This document shows, one piece after another, positions 36,411 through 50,007 of a DNA stretch of 64,000 nucleotides. Position 1 is the stretch's first letter. Each line of letters starts with the position of its first letter. The stretch spans positions 108,007,664 through 108,071,663 of the forward strand of contig NC_031770.1 of assembly GCF_001522545.3 (NCBI RefSeq), read 5' to 3'. Source of the DNA: Parus major (lineage: Eukaryota > Chordata > Aves > Passeriformes > Paridae). The notes under the pieces were generated by a model that had not been told where the DNA came from, did not search any database, and saw only the letters and a list, made by a program, of their open reading frames with translations. The translations under genes and the position numbers were made by a program.

Positions 36411-36478
36411 TATTTATATCTATAGATATAAATATCTATAGATATCTATCTATAGATATAAATATCTATAGATATCTA
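36411..36478. repeat. Palindromic TATAGATA-type tandem repeat, 30-bp unit x 2
   Basis: Two exact 30-bp copies lie back to back (36419-36448 and 36449-36478), each built from TATAGATATAAATATCTATA. The first 24 bases (36411-36434) form a perfect palindrome centred on TCTATAGA. Because 30 is a multiple of 3, the repeat reads through open in one frame as a 10-residue peptide repeat and inflates a 198-residue frame (36329-36925) that is not a gene. Confidence 0.9.
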
Positions 36479-36644
36479 CATCTTTCTACGGCCACCCTGC
36501 ACACAGCTGCTCTTACAGTGATGCCAGGGTCATTTCTGGGAAGATCTAATTGCCTGGTGGAAAATGTAGTTTCTTATGTCCTTGGTTATTCTTTGAAAAT
36601 GTATTTGTGTCAGAGGATTTTCCTGTGCTCTGTGGTTCCATATT

Positions 36645-36763
36645 GTTTTTTTTTCCCCATTTACTTATTTATATATTTTTTAATTATTTTTTTTTTATTA
36701 TTATTATTTTTTTATTATTATTTTGCTTTGGTTTTGGTTTTTTGTTGTGTTTTTTTTTTGCTG
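36645..36763. repeat. T-rich / TTA low-complexity tract
   Basis: About 120 bases of T runs mixed with TTA triplets (TTATTATTATTATTTTTTTA) and GGTTTTGGTTTT. This is low-complexity sequence, which accounts for the hydrophobic F/L-rich frames over it. Confidence 0.85.
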
Positions 36764-39700
36764 TGCAAGCCTGGCCTGATGGTTACAACCTGGGTTTGGT
36801 TGAAAAAAATATTTGGAATTAGATACTTTATGTCCTGGTTGACAAGAGAGGGTCTGGACTTACGTGCCTCAATTCCCCCCATGTTCCACCTGAGAGCCCC
36901 TGAGATGGTTATGGGTGTGGGCTAAGTCCTTACACTGGACAAGTGATGGTCCCTGTCTGAGTTGTTTCTCTGGTGGGCTAAAGGAAGATTTTGTTTCCTT
37001 CCTTTGCTCAGGTCAGCACAAAGGGCTACAGCACTTCTGCAGCATTCCTGGAGTTCTCTGGGAATTTCAGGGCTTTTCCCTTTCTAATTCAGTAGTACCT
37101 GGATGAGAGGTGATGATGTTGAGCAGATGCATCAAGTGGTCTAACACAAGAATCACCACTTCACTGTGATGCCTCAGCTGGAGACCTCCTCTCTCAGTCA
37201 CTGCTGTTTACTCATGAGAGAAGAATGAATTTAAGGAGCTGGGGTATTTTACTCCTCCCTGCCAACCAGCATCCTGAAAAGGGAAGCTTATTCCTTGTTG
37301 CCAAGAAAGACATGTTTGTGTCATTCATTGCAATAGTGTCTTCCTGATGAAATTGCTGTATCCAGAGAAAACACAGTATAGGATAGGACTGCAGGAATAT
37401 TTTAGAGACCCAACAGCTGGGAAGTTGTACAATTTAACCAAAGGAAGAAGTTAAGAATTAAGATGCTATCACTGCTGTATTTAGTATTTGTTAGAGCCCA
37501 GCAGTCAACATAAAGCTGTCCGAACCCCAGACATTTTTATGCTGTATGTTTTGGGAGTTTTCCACAAGAAGTACTGCAGGCAAGCTGGAAAAGATGTGTT
37601 GTGGCACTGAATCTGAAATGACATTAGAAATGCTTTGCCAAGGTGCTTTTTCTTCACAGCATATCCCTTATGTTATTCCTTATTCCTTGCTTTGGTGAGC
37701 ACGATGTTCAGGGAAAACATCCCATCTGGATAACATTACCTGTAGGATGTGCAGCTTGTATGTATCTTCTGGAGGTTAGCTCTAATGTTAAACAAAGGAA
37801 GCTGATTAGAAACATCTGTAAAATATTTCCATAGTTCAGATTTTATACAGTGGGTATTGAATTACCTTGCACATGACTGCATGTCTGAACTAAAAATAAT
37901 AAGGTAAATCTTTTCCTTTTATTAAAATTAGTATAATATTAATTTTATAGTTAAACTACATTTAACTGTTTCCCTACTTGGCACTAGAATTTAATGCTGC
38001 TGACATCACTATGTATTTTACATGCCTCTGAGAAATAATTGTTCATTTATTGATGCAGTATGCTACAATAAGCACATTTTAGGTGCAGTCAAAATATAAA
38101 CATTAGATTAAAATACATTTTCTTATGTAAAAGTGTGGCATTTATTGAATGCTGAAGGAGAGACTTGCCAGCTAAATGTGTAATGTTTCTGACCATTAAA
38201 TATATTATGTGAAATGGTTATATAGAATATATAAAATTATTGTAGTACTGCCCACTTAGGTATTATTTTGATTTATGAATTTAGGTAGAGTCCCTAGTAA
38301 ATACCAAAATTGCTGATTCTAGGTCAGTATTTATTAGGTTAGTAAATTTTATGGGGAGGAAGGATTTGTGCATCCCAGAACTGACAGAGAAAGGTGTTAT
38401 TTATACAGTTAGAGTGAGAATGGAATTTTAGTTTCAGAGCTGAGCTGAAAAAGGTTATATAGTTCTTCATATTTTAAATTACTTTCTAAATAGCACATAA
38501 AGCCATGCATATAACAATAGTAAATATTATTTAAAGATCTAAGAGTCTATGGCTCAAGATTTACTGTTCAATATCATAAGCAGAAAATTCTTACCTTTCC
38601 ACAGTTCCCTGTAACAGCCTGACTCCAAGGCACGTATCAAAACAGAGAGAGGCAAACATTATTCTCTGGGAAAATATTTTGAAATTCAGCAAGTGTTTTG
38701 AAAACTATTATCATTATTGTTTATTGTAAGTGTTCTAAGATTGTGAAAATGAAGTGTTGCTCATAAATACCACGCAGGCTGAATGGCCAAGGGCAGTTCT
38801 CATCTCTAACACGCAGACTCCTACCCAAAGCAGTTTCATCCAGTTTGAGTACTTGCTTTTATAATGTTTTTAACCAAGTTCATAAAAACTGCAAGTGGAA
38901 CAAACACTATGGTATGTATATGCAGTTATTTTTATTCAAGGAGACTGGATCAGCACAAAAACATTTTTCAGAGCAGCATAACATGAACAGTTTCCATTTC
39001 ATTAATCCATCCTTATCCTTCCTGATTGGTGTCTGGTATCTTATCCGTGTGCTGAAAAGGCAATGAGGTATTGTTGTATCTTTTGAAAAATAAAAAGGCA
39101 TGTTGTGCCATGGTAGTGAAATTTGCAGTTTATCTCACTCTCCTGCTTGGGAATGTATGTTTCAGCACTGATAATGTGCTTCATTAAATAATTGTGAGCA
39201 AACAATGCTCTATTTTAAATGTATCTTAAGAAAAAAATGTCTTGTGATCATTCCTTTTGTTCACTGAAAGCTTAATGTTTTTGCCTGTGTTGTTGCATGA
39301 GGAGTTTGGAGTTGACTGATCTTATAGCCTGAGAGGAAGCAAGGCTGCAGCTGCACATCCCCAGGTCCTGCATGTCCTGTTCTGTGATTCTGTGATTAAG
39401 CACTAGATCCCTCCATCAGCTTGGTTTTCCTGGTCTCATAATTTTGGAAGATTAATGAAGCACTAACAGGAATGTAAGCAGATACTTACTTTAAAAAAGT
39501 ACAGTTAGCAAAGTTGTGATCAGATAGTTATTGCATCTTAGGATCAAAATAGCCTCACATTCGTGTCCTGTGAAGGCTTCAAAGGAAGGACTTTGGGCGT
39601 AGGTGAGGAAAAGCAATTTTCAGAGTGTTTGGAACTGTCAGTTCAACAAGTGTGTGTGTCTCTGCTGCGTCAGTGATATTCCTCATCACATGCTGTACTG

Positions 39701-42700
39701 GGGGATTACTTCAATCGGCATTTTTATGGCCAAAACCAGCAGCCTGGGGTTCCTGTGTCTTTATCACCAACTGTACTCTATGAAGTACAAAGCTGCAAAG
39801 TTTACTTGACAGTTTGAAGCCAGAGTAATTTACTTGTCTGAGACCTTAATGCAGCTCCTTGCAGTCCATCATCACCGCTTGAACAGGAGGGATGTGCTTT
39901 AAAGCAGGAGTCGGAGCCGTTTGCCAGACAGGGCTCCAAACCAAATTCGAGATGAAGAATTGCTGTTGCTGGGTTTGCTTATTTTGTAATTGCAATGCAT
40001 TGGGGATACTGGAGGAACTGTTTAAGAATGTTGGAACACCTGCGTATGGCACAGCACCTTTATTTTAACAACCCTATAGGTGCTCATGCAGCAAATTATC
40101 ACCCCAATGCATTCCCTTCATTCTGAGTTGAGTCTTTGCCAAAAAAAAGACTTAGCTGATAGAAAGCTGGCTGAGGCACAATTGATTTTGGATTAGAACT
40201 GTGAATTTAACAGCATGGGTCAATGGATGATTTTTTTTTTCTTTTTTTTTTCTTTCTTGAAAGATGCCATAGTTACAAACCTGTTAAAAGTGAATTAATT
40301 TAAGTTCAGATTTTGTTTATCAGATCCTTTGGAACTGGACTGGGCTATGTCCATGATGATTTGAAAATTTCTGTACTCATTGTCAGGCTGGAAATAATAT
40401 TAAAATACGAATGTCTTTTTTTCTGTACATGTCTTTCATGTTATGCTTTAGCTGTGGAGGGGTTGCCTTATTTCTTCATTCACAAGGCATTTTTATCTCT
40501 TTATTTCTGAACTGTATTGCAGCCATATCACACATAAATCCGACTGGATAGTCTGGAGTCATTATTCTATCTGTTTTTCAAAGAAAGCGTCACTTACAAA
40601 TAATGAGTGCTAATTAAAATGAATAATGCTTTTAATTAAAAATAAAATCTGTGCAGGCCCCAACAGAGGAAAGAAACTACACATATACCGTGCTTCATCC
40701 CCACTGTAAGTTATTTTTATTCACTCTTTTTTCCTCTGTCATGAAATTCCCCATTATGTTCACCCTCCTTGCCATTGTCCCTGTTCATTATTTCTGGTTT
40801 GATTGACAATCTGATCTCTCAAGATGCTTGACTGAGTGTTGGCTGATGAAAAGACTTTGGTTTTGTCTCAAAATGCTGCATTAAAATTCTCAGATTTTAA
40901 ATTCCTAAGGTAGGATTTTTTTTGCTTTATTTTTCCTTGGAAGGTCTATATCTTTGGAACAACTGAATTCTTATAAAAGAACCACCAGTAAAACTATTTG
41001 AGCTATAATGGAGGGTGGAGGCAACTCGCCTGCCTATTGAAGCGCATCTTTCATCATCAGAACAATAGCTGGTTCTTTTCCCTTGTCAACTGACCATCTT
41101 TTTTCCTTCCATTAATTAGCTGAAGTCTTGAACAATTCATCCTTGGCCTTCCACTGCCTGTTCTGATAATCCCTCAGGATACTCTGGACAGGATGACAAA
41201 TCACAAGAAAAGATTTTCTGATTTTCGTTGTCCTGCTGATGGGAAGGTGCTGTGTCTCCTACGTGTGGAGACAGAACCAGTTTCCTGAGATTTACACTGG
41301 TTTTTGTGATTTATTGATGTTGTGAGTGCATGAGTTACCCAGTGCCTCTGGGCTGCATTTTGCTGTCTTTGGAGAGGAATATTTCTATGTCTTTAAAACC
41401 ATAAATAAGATCTAGATAAGTGCTAATTGGTAAGCATCCATGTAGGAGGAGACACTTAACAGGTTTCTCCCACCAGTCTTGTCACTTATGTAGCTGCTCA
41501 GGAGGCAGAAGGGGAGGCATTGAGAACATAAGAACAAAATCTCATTCCCATTTGATTTCATATGCCCAGTGCTACAGAGAGCTGCCAGGGAGAGCTTTTA
41601 GAAGAAGAAATTATAGGGAAAATTCTGTTTGATTTCCAGCCCTCTGGCCACTGCAGATGGAAACTTCGTAGATTTTGCTTCTGAATTCCAAATAATTATC
41701 CATTGGCATGTGCAAATACAATTTTTTCATAAGTCAAATCAACCATATCTGGTGCCTGATTTTTCTCAGGTAGTGCAAAACCCTTTTAATGAGTGCAACA
41801 TTTTATTCAACAGAATAAAGATATTTTTTAATTCTTCAGAAATTAATACAAAAGCTTTAAATATTTACCTTTTTTTTCACTTAAACAGTACTAGTGAAGT
41901 ACTAAGCTATTTCTGCTGCACTTTATCTCAAGTGTTTTAAAGGAATCAAAATTATAGAAAGGAAATCAGACCTATTCTTAACTGCAGACATCCTTACCTC
42001 CATAGCCTATAATTTTAACAGATGACAGATGATCCTTTTTGGGATGTCAGTTCAATGATTCATCATTCACATCTCTGCAACTAGAGGTGGTGAAGATCTT
42101 GAGAAAATAAAATTGAAGGTGGCAGTTATTTCCAAGAACCCAAGGAAGGTTTTGAGAACTTTCCAACCCATGCTGGTAAATGGAGGGATTTGGGACATGT
42201 GCCTATGGGTGTCATTTATTTCTGAGTACCAGATTTGCTGAATGTGCATTTGATGACTCTTAGTGGGGAAAGACAATGCAGAAAAAACTTCAGATGTGAC
42301 TGAATGTGGGTGCATTGCTTATGTATGGCATTGTCTTAGCACTGAAGACTTACGGCCTGATTTATGAATCTTAGCAGGCAAACTATTGCATTGCCTCTGG
42401 TATGTTGTCTTGAACTACAGCAATGTTCATTTTTGACTAAACTGACTGAGATAAATTATTTATTTTCTGTGAATAACCTGAGAGAAATTAATTAATCCAC
42501 TGGCACTCAGTGACCATCAGGCCTGAAGTTTATGTTTATGATATGCTTTAAAAAATAATAAAAAAAAAAGGTTTTGTTGGAAGAAAAATGGTACTGAGAC
42601 AAAGATGAGTCCTTCAAAGAGAAAGTGGGAAAGATTGCCAGTGCTTCATGGTCAGGTTTTGGCATTAAGCAGTGATGACTGTTATCAATCTCTGATATAT

Positions 42701-43029
42701 ATTTCCACTAAAATGGTTTTGTAGAATAAGTATTTTCAAAACAAAATGCATTTTGTCAGAAAATTGGTAGCAAATTCAGCTTACGTTATATGTGGCTTTT
42801 CTGCTTCCATGTGGCACTTGTGCATTCTCATGGCAGAGCTCTTGGTTGTTGCAATTTTCCAAAACATTATGAGCCCAGCTGGGAACGGGCACTGGTGTGA
42901 TACGTGTGCTTATCCATGGTGCTCCCATTCTTTATAAATTCATCAAAACCTTGCATTTGGCTTTACATTCCTTCTTGCTTACATGCCCTGGACAGAGGTA
43001 TCTATTTGTAGACAATTCTGAATTGAAGG
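36764..43029 (+). other. Intron interval, 6.3 kb, with possible conserved-looking patches
   Basis: No exon or repeat copy was recognised, apart from a weak CTGTGATTCTGTGATT word at 39382-39397 that could be a CR1 tail end. Three patches look unlike neutral AT-rich intron because they mix homeodomain-type TAATTA/TTAATTA words with GC-containing sequence: 39820-40140, 40510-40720 (CTAATTAAAATG, TTTTAATTAAAA) and 40980-41240. T-rich runs occur at 40230-40258. Conservation cannot be tested here. Confidence 0.45.
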
Positions 43030-43505
43030 TTATAGAAGCAAAGAATATCCTGAGTTGGAAGGGACTCAAAGGGATCATTGAGTCCTAGTCCTGGTCCACC
43101 ACAACTGGAACAATCCCACCATGTGTCTGAGAGCGATGTCCAAACACTTTCTGAACTCTGCCAGGATTGGTCCTGTGATCACTGTCCTGGGGGACCTCTC
43201 CCAGTGCCTGACCACCCTCTGGGTGAAAAACCTTTGTTTATAGCCAACCTAAACTTCCCCTGACTCAATTCCAGCTGTTTCCTCTAGTCCTGTCTCTGAT
43301 CACTGCATTCTCTTCCCCTCGTGAGGATGTTGGAGACCTCAGTGAGGTCTCCCCTCACTTTCCTTGTTTCCAGACTGAGCAAACTAAATCACTTCAGCTG
43401 CCATTCATGAGGCTTCCCTTCCAGTCCCTTCACCATCTCCATGTCCCTCCTTTGGGTGCTCTTTAGTAACTTTAGATCCTTCTATTATGGCACCCCGAAC
43501 TACAC
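43030..43505 (-). mobile_element. CR1 LINE 3' fragment, antisense
   Basis: It opens with TTATAGAAGCAAAGAATATC and CTGAGTTGGAAGGGACTC, then GGGATCATTGAGTCCTAGTC, CTCTCCCAGTGCCTGACCAC, CCAACCTAAACTTCCCCTGA and GAGGTCTCCCCTCACTTTCC, ending near CACCCCGAACTACACACAGG. These are inverted CR1 3' UTR and RT C-terminal blocks of the CCTGAGTTGG-tailed subfamily. Confidence 0.92.
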
Positions 43506-44790
43506 ACAGGATTTGTGAGGCCATGAAGATGATTGAGAAGAGAATTGGTCATGCTAAAGCATTAGGAAAATGTCCACTCCTGAATGCATTGGAGATGGAG
43601 GTGCTTGAACCCACTAGCTGTGTGATTAAAAGAGCTAAGCACTATTTTACTGAAGAAATACTGCTGTTTCTCTAAAGAAAACATTTTCATTTATGCATCT
43701 CTGTGATTTATGCATCCCTGTGCCTGGTTGTTTAACACTCAAAATCCTGTGAATGATGGGAGAGTTTTTCTTATTTTCTTGCCTTATTCTTTTCACCAGT
43801 GGGCAAGAGTGGTATATGTCATTTTTCCAGAGTGCCATATTTCACACTTCAATTTAATTTGGCTGATAATGATTTGTTAAGCAAATATAAGTATGTAGAG
43901 CACAGGCTGGGTCTTACACATAAAGTGTTCAACCACTTCAGCAGTTCCTTTAAAATCCCACTCCAACCTTATAAAAGCTGCAGGTGCAAAACAGTTTGCC
44001 TCTGTATTACTTGAACAGAAGATAAAGGTAATGTGGAACTTTATATTCAGTACAACTCTTTGACAAGTGTAACTTTGTAAGAAGGGGACTGGGTTGGTGG
44101 TTCCCATCAGAAATACACATAGTCATGAATGGGCTTACTCTTACTCTTTTACTGTTAAAGAGAAAGGGCAGCTGACCATGGAGTGCATCAAGTCTGTGAT
44201 AAATACTGTGCGTTAGAAATGGAAAACGCGGCTCTTCTTGCATTTGGAGCAAAGAACTATTTTTGAGGCTCTTTTGATCTCAGTCCTCGAACTATGAAGT
44301 GATTCTTCTCACAGTGGTTACATCATTTTTAAATCTTACTTTAAAGTGAAGGGTTTTTTTTCAGCCCAAAGAGAAACACCATATTCTTCTAATCTTCCTC
44401 TCCCTCCACTATGTAATTCAATGTATCTTTCAACAAAATTTTCTTACTTTCTTTGGGCATCCCACAAATTTCTGTTCTTACCCTGTTTCCTTTTCATCAG
44501 TGGGCTTTCAAGCCTCATCTGCTTTCAAGGATTCAATATCATCTTAGCACTGGTGTTTTGAATATTTCTCTCTCCACTCTCAACTCATCTGTGTTTACTC
44601 AGGACTGCATTTTGGCACGTTTCCCTAGAAGTACTTTTTTATCCACTGAAATTCAGGAAGGACTAAGCCAAGCTCCTTATCTTTCCTCCCTTAATCTGAG
44701 AGTTGTTTAAAGACCTAATGTTCCCGGGGACCTTCTGCCCATTTTTCCTCTGTATCTGCCTTTGTGCCATACCTAAACTGTGCTGATTTT
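43506..44790 (+). other. Intron interval, no gene seen
   Basis: Unique AT-rich intron. Overlapping frames on both strands (43799-44252, 44346-44710) show no recognised protein content. Nothing else seen. Confidence 0.6.
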
Positions 44791-44930
44791 AGAGTCACAG
44801 AATCATTAAGGTTGGAAGAGCCCTCTAAGATCATCAAGTCCAGCACTACACCATGTCCCTCAGTGCCACAGCCACTTGTTTTTGGATGCTTCAGGGAGGT
44901 GATTCCACTGCTTTTCTGGGCAGGTTCCCC
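44791..44930 (-). mobile_element. CR1 LINE 3' fragment, antisense
   Basis: AGAGTCACAGAATCATTAAG, GTTGGAAGAGCCCTCTAAGA, TCATCAAGTCCAGCACTAC and CCATGTCCCTCAGTGCCACA match inverted CR1 3' UTR. It degrades after GGGCAGGTTCCCC. Confidence 0.88.
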
Positions 44931-47900
44931 TTTGTATGTTTAGAGTAGGATTTGAACCTTTTGAAGTTCAAGGAGAATGTCAGTGTTGTGATCAAAATTG
45001 TACTTTCAGATTAACATTTAGCATTTAACATTTACTCTGCAATTGTTTTCTAACCTCTAAACAGGAAAAAGTAAAATGGTAGAAAACCCCTTTTAAACTT
45101 GGATAACTTAACTATCTTGCTTATTTCTAAATTAATGAATCATTTATTAGATAGTTGTGATGATTTCTCACCGAAGATTGACTTTTTTCAAAAGTCATTA
45201 TTTGACTATAAATACTCCAGGCTTATGCCTTTTCAAGTAAGAAATTTATTTTTGTCTTGTCTAACTTGAAAATGACCAAGTACATTTTTCTCACATATTC
45301 AAACAAGAACATTTTTCTTAAGTGAAATGGGGCATAGAACATGGCAAAAGAAAGGCTAATTACAGAAAAACAATAGTAAGTGAGAAAGGAATTTATAGGA
45401 AAATTTCCTTTTAAAAACTTAGACGTATGTTTTGAAGAGTAAAGAGTTTTAGAATATTGAAAAAACCCAACTTGATAGGACATTCAAATTCAGCTATGAG
45501 AAATCCAGTCACACATAGCTGTTTTGTTTTGTTTTTCCCTAAAAAGCAGGAGTATAAAATTATATTGAATAGAGATTATGTTTAACTCTCTAGCATTGGT
45601 GTCACTGGAAGACATGTGTGGAGGAAATACTAAAAAATTTTGAGAATACTTTAAAACACAGATGAACTTTAGAAAAGCAGTATTTCTGCTTTGTGGAAAC
45701 TTTGTCTTAGAAACCTGAAGAGCAAGAGGTGCAATTTAGGCTTTGTAATTTGTGCTCTGCTTATCTGTTCCTGAGCCCACGCGGCCGCTGATGTTCACGT
45801 GCAGCTGTGGACAGGGCGTTTTGTGAGGTTGATGGCAGCTAAAGATCCAGTGCTGATGTAAATTAGTACTTTAGATCAGGTTTGAATTGTGGTCCCAGCA
45901 GTGGAAGGGAAGCTCACCGCTCAGTTTTCCACAGCCCTGCTCAGTGCTGAAACAGCCACTGATGTGGGAGGTGGGAACATGGGTAGGAAAGAAAAGAGGA
46001 TACATAAAAATGTTTTGAAGGGGGAGTACTGTGATTCCCTATTCCCTCATGGAAACGAACACTGTTTATGTCTTACTTTCCAAGACAAAGAGCTAAACTG
46101 TGGCACGTTATTATTCTAGATTAGATGGGTGGCAAGAATGGCACACTTGAAATTGCAGTATGTAATTACAAAGTAGGTGTTCCAGCACACTGCTCGCTGC
46201 ACCATTATTACAAAAAGTGAACTTGCACTGAAGCATAACTTTTCAGAAATAACACTTCTGTAAAATATTGGGGCAGAAAATAAGTACAAAATGGAGTGGC
46301 AGAACAAGAAATCATTTCAGTCTTTAGCTGTGCTGAGACCAAGGAGATTCACTTTGTACTCACTAAGAGTGAGTTCAAATATTTTGCTCTTGCTGATTTA
46401 TAGGAAGCTCCTTATGATCTAACTATGAAGCCTAAAAATGAAAATAATATTTCTAGACTTGCTTTAATACTTGGAATTCACAGACTGGAAGCAGGAGTAC
46501 AAGGAAATTTTGAGAATGAACACATTTATTTTCTAGGTCTCACGTACAAATAATTTTACTGCAGCCAGAAATGCCATTGTGTGCACTCAATACATTATTA
46601 GTAAAATCTACTTATTAATATTTAGGTGTGGAATTTGTTGCTGTTGATCTAAGATAATATTACTTATATGATCAGATGCGCTGCTTTAGTCTGTAGATGA
46701 TAGAATACAACACTATTTCTACTTAATTAAAAACCCTTTCAGTATGAGAGATTATTAACAAAGGTTTGTTGATCTTTTAAGCATATAAATCCACTGAAAT
46801 TAGGCTGCATTTTCAAACTAAAGACTATTTCATTCCATGTCTGGATATAATGTATTTCAAAAGAATTGCCTGTTACTGCTATAGTACTCAACTTTGTGTT
46901 TGGCCAAATCTATCAAAAGATCCTTAGCCTTTCTTTGACTTTGTTTAATAAAGTCTTCCAGAGAATGAATGCAAAGTCATTAAGCAATCTGATGTGCATC
47001 TTAGACCAGTATCATGATGGATGATGTGTTTCCTGGAGCCACAGTATGTGAATCCTCCTGGTGATTTTGTTTGCATTGTGGTAACCTGAACTTCTGCCAC
47101 TAACTGAAGGCTGAAGGAATGGGAAGCACCCAGATGCATTATCTGTGCATGGTGAGATGGGAGATCTGCATGGTAAAACATCTTCTTATATCTAGTTTCT
47201 GACATTAAATGTCATTTAACAGAACATTCAGTGTTCATCAGATGACATTAGATATCACTGAACTTACCATGGGACAACCAAAGGTGGACATCACAGAGTG
47301 CTCTGTGGAATTATTTGCACAGATTGCCATTGTCCTGGTTATATTGCAGATGTTTGGAGTGACATATCAAAAATACTGTTTTTCCCTGACACTGACAAGT
47401 TGTGGACAAAAGTTACAAGTATTCCCTGCTGAGTCATACTCGAGACAGGGTCAGGTAGGGCAGTGATGATCTAGAATCAGTAAAATGTAATGTGACTGTA
47501 GATTAATTGATTTTTGTTTCTGTGGATCAGGTACTAAATTAGAAAAATGGGGATCATGTTCCTTATAAAGTACCCCCAGAGTATTAAAAAGGGCACTGCA
47601 ATATGTATTTTTTGTAGTGCTGTATGTTTATTTACAAGCTGAAACCTGTCGTGTTGAGAGGATCTCTGTGTCAGTTCTGTTGTCTCTGCCACCAGTTTCA
47701 CTGGAAGCATCTCTAAAAAGGAGAAACACTATGATGCTGCCATGTCATGAGACACATCTCTTTCATTCATTAGCTGATTCATTACAGTTTATTACATCTG
47801 TAAGTTATAAAGGGAGTGTATCTAAAGAGAATGAAAAACTCCAACAGCCTTAAGTTTATTAACAATAGTAACTCAACCCTAATTCACTGGGTACATGAAT

Positions 47901-48757
47901 CTATTAAAAAGGCCTTGTACATTAGCTCTTTAGGCCTTAGCTTACAGGGTTTTAAGAAGGCAAATCTTAACTAGATGAAATTCTGAAGTTTACTGTGAGG
48001 CACGAGCTCAACCACTCTGCATTTTATTGTTGGTTGCAGCATGTGGTGAGTACCCAGCACAGAGATACTCACATCTGTAAAAAATAACCTTTTTTTTATT
48101 TTCCCCTAAGTGAAGCTCAAACACATATTAGCACAGCCTATTTATCTGAATGAACTGAGGCTGCAAATAATTAAGGAATCTACTCTGGGAATACTTACAC
48201 CATCATGGAAGCTGATTTTCATTCAAGTTGTATCAAAAGAAACCCCAATAACTTTGCTCAACTCATTTTACACACAACTGCCATTCTTAGCCTTGATGAC
48301 TTGCTGTGACTAAGCCTGTTATTTTTATGCATTTATTTGTTCCTCCTGAAGGAGTCACCAGATTTCATCGTGTCCTACCTCTTGTTCAGTGCACCATGGG
48401 ATGCCTGAGGTGAAGGAGCAGATCTTTCTTTGGTTCCATATTACCAGGGCCATTGCAGGCTTTTCCTCCTGGTAGATACTGGAAATACTGAAAATTGTAG
48501 CAGCAATTCAAAGATGTTGTAAGGTTGCTCTCACCTCCGTGTGTGTTCTTTGTCTCTTGCAGAGCCCTCAGGCTCTGATTTTCTGCCTTTTCACTTTGTT
48601 GACACTATTTTTGATCAGAATTTTAATTTTGGTGTAGCTGTAGACAGGGAGCTCTGTTCCAAATAGAGGAGAGGGTGGCTGTTTTGCTGGAACCTGTAGG
48701 AACAGAAGTAATTTTCTCTACTCAAAAGCTCTTCAATAATATACAAAATGCAGTGAG
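44931..48757 (+). other. Intron interval with a small CpG-containing patch
   Basis: Mostly AT-rich. At 45775-45830 a short GC patch contains GCGGCCGC (45781-45788), an E-box CACGTG (45796-45801) and CAGCTG (45802-45807). No exon, RNA or repeat was recognised. Open frames at 45889-46119, 47209-47466 and 47617-47853 have no family resemblance. Confidence 0.5.
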
Positions 48758-48985
48758 GCCCTGGAGATACCTGATCCAACCCACTCAAATGAGGACTATC
48801 ACCATTACCAGATCTACTCAGCCATGGCCTTGTCCATCTCATGCTTTGGCAACTTCATAGAGGAATTTTTTCACAGCTTCTCGTGTTTAACTGTTGCAGA
48901 GCTGCTCTGTCCTCCCATGAGAAAGGTTTTCCTAACATCCTCCTCTATCCTTCCAAATTTCAATTGCATCTGTCATCCCTCATTA
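48758..48985 (-). mobile_element. Probable old CR1 LINE fragment, antisense
   Basis: CTGGAGATACCTGATCCAAC, a GGCAACTTCATAGAGGAA stretch, GAGAAAGGTTTTCCTAACAT and CCTTCCAAATTTCAATTGCA line up in order with inverted CR1 blocks, but with heavy divergence and no intact tail. Order and spacing support the call more than identity does. Confidence 0.5.
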
Positions 48986-50007
48986 AATCATCCGACATTA
49001 ACAAGAAGAATTTGGAACTGTCATTTTGTAATTGCTTTTCAATTATTCATAGGCAGCAGCCTATAATTATTTGATCCCTTTAGCTTCCCCAAACAAAGCT
49101 GACTTACTTGAATATTAATGCCAGCAGACATTGTTATGTTTACAGTTCATTCACATCTGAAATATCTTGTTCTGATGACTGGAGTGACTTAAAATCTTTG
49201 AGTTTTATTTCCATTCAGTACAGTAGAAATAATTTTGCCCACTATCCAATATATCTCTTCCATGAGTTGTGCAGCCTTTGCTCCCATGCTCAAAACCTCA
49301 GTTCTTCCCAATGCTTAGTGAAAATTACTCTCCTGTTTTGGAACCATGTTTAGATTTTCCATCTCTATTTCATTCAGCACAGATTATCTTTTTTTATACT
49401 GGTTTATGTCTGAAGCCTCCTTTACTTTGCTTCTTAATTTGACTTGCAAACCTAATTAAGCCTTGCTTTTGGCAGTCTTTTATTCCTATACTTCTTGACT
49501 TCTAATAGTGTGGCTTTCTTGCATGCTACAGATCATATTCCTCCTCAAAAAGCCTCTGATTGAAAAGTGACTTGTTATAAATATAAGAGTTTACTTTTCT
49601 AGTATTCCAGGTGCAGGTTTTGAACTGCAAAGTAGTTACTGTGTTGACATTGTTTATGCTACTGTCTCTTAGCTTTATATTAAAATGACTGATACTGTTT
49701 GTAAAGCTTTATGGAGGTTTGCAAGTTTTTAGTTTAAATGTTTAGTTAGTTTTTGGTTTAAACGTCATGGAGAATTACAATTCTGTATGATATAAGACCG
49801 GCCCACTTACTCTAAATTAGAGGAGAAATGTATCAGGCACAGTTTTTATGGTTTGCATGTCTGCTAAATCACCTCTGCATTTCACAGCTTTAGCTTCTGG
49901 GATATATTTATAGTTTTTGCTTAGGAGTGCATACAAGTTTAGATACAACAAACTCTAAATTTGAGCTCAGTAGAAGTTTGGTTGGTTTGGGGTTTTTTAT
50001 GTATATT
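48986..50007 (+). other. Intron interval, no gene seen
   Basis: AT-rich unique intron. A short frame at 49108-49353 has no recognised content. Confidence 0.6.

Noticed and set aside
36329..36925. 198-residue open frame with a 10-residue internal repeat
   Set aside because: The repeat is the 30-bp palindromic tandem read in frame, and the hydrophobic part is a T-rich low-complexity tract. No coding support.
39376..39397. CTGTGATTCTGTGATT word as a CR1 tail
   Set aside because: Only the octamer part matches; the sequence before it does not resemble a CR1 3' UTR.
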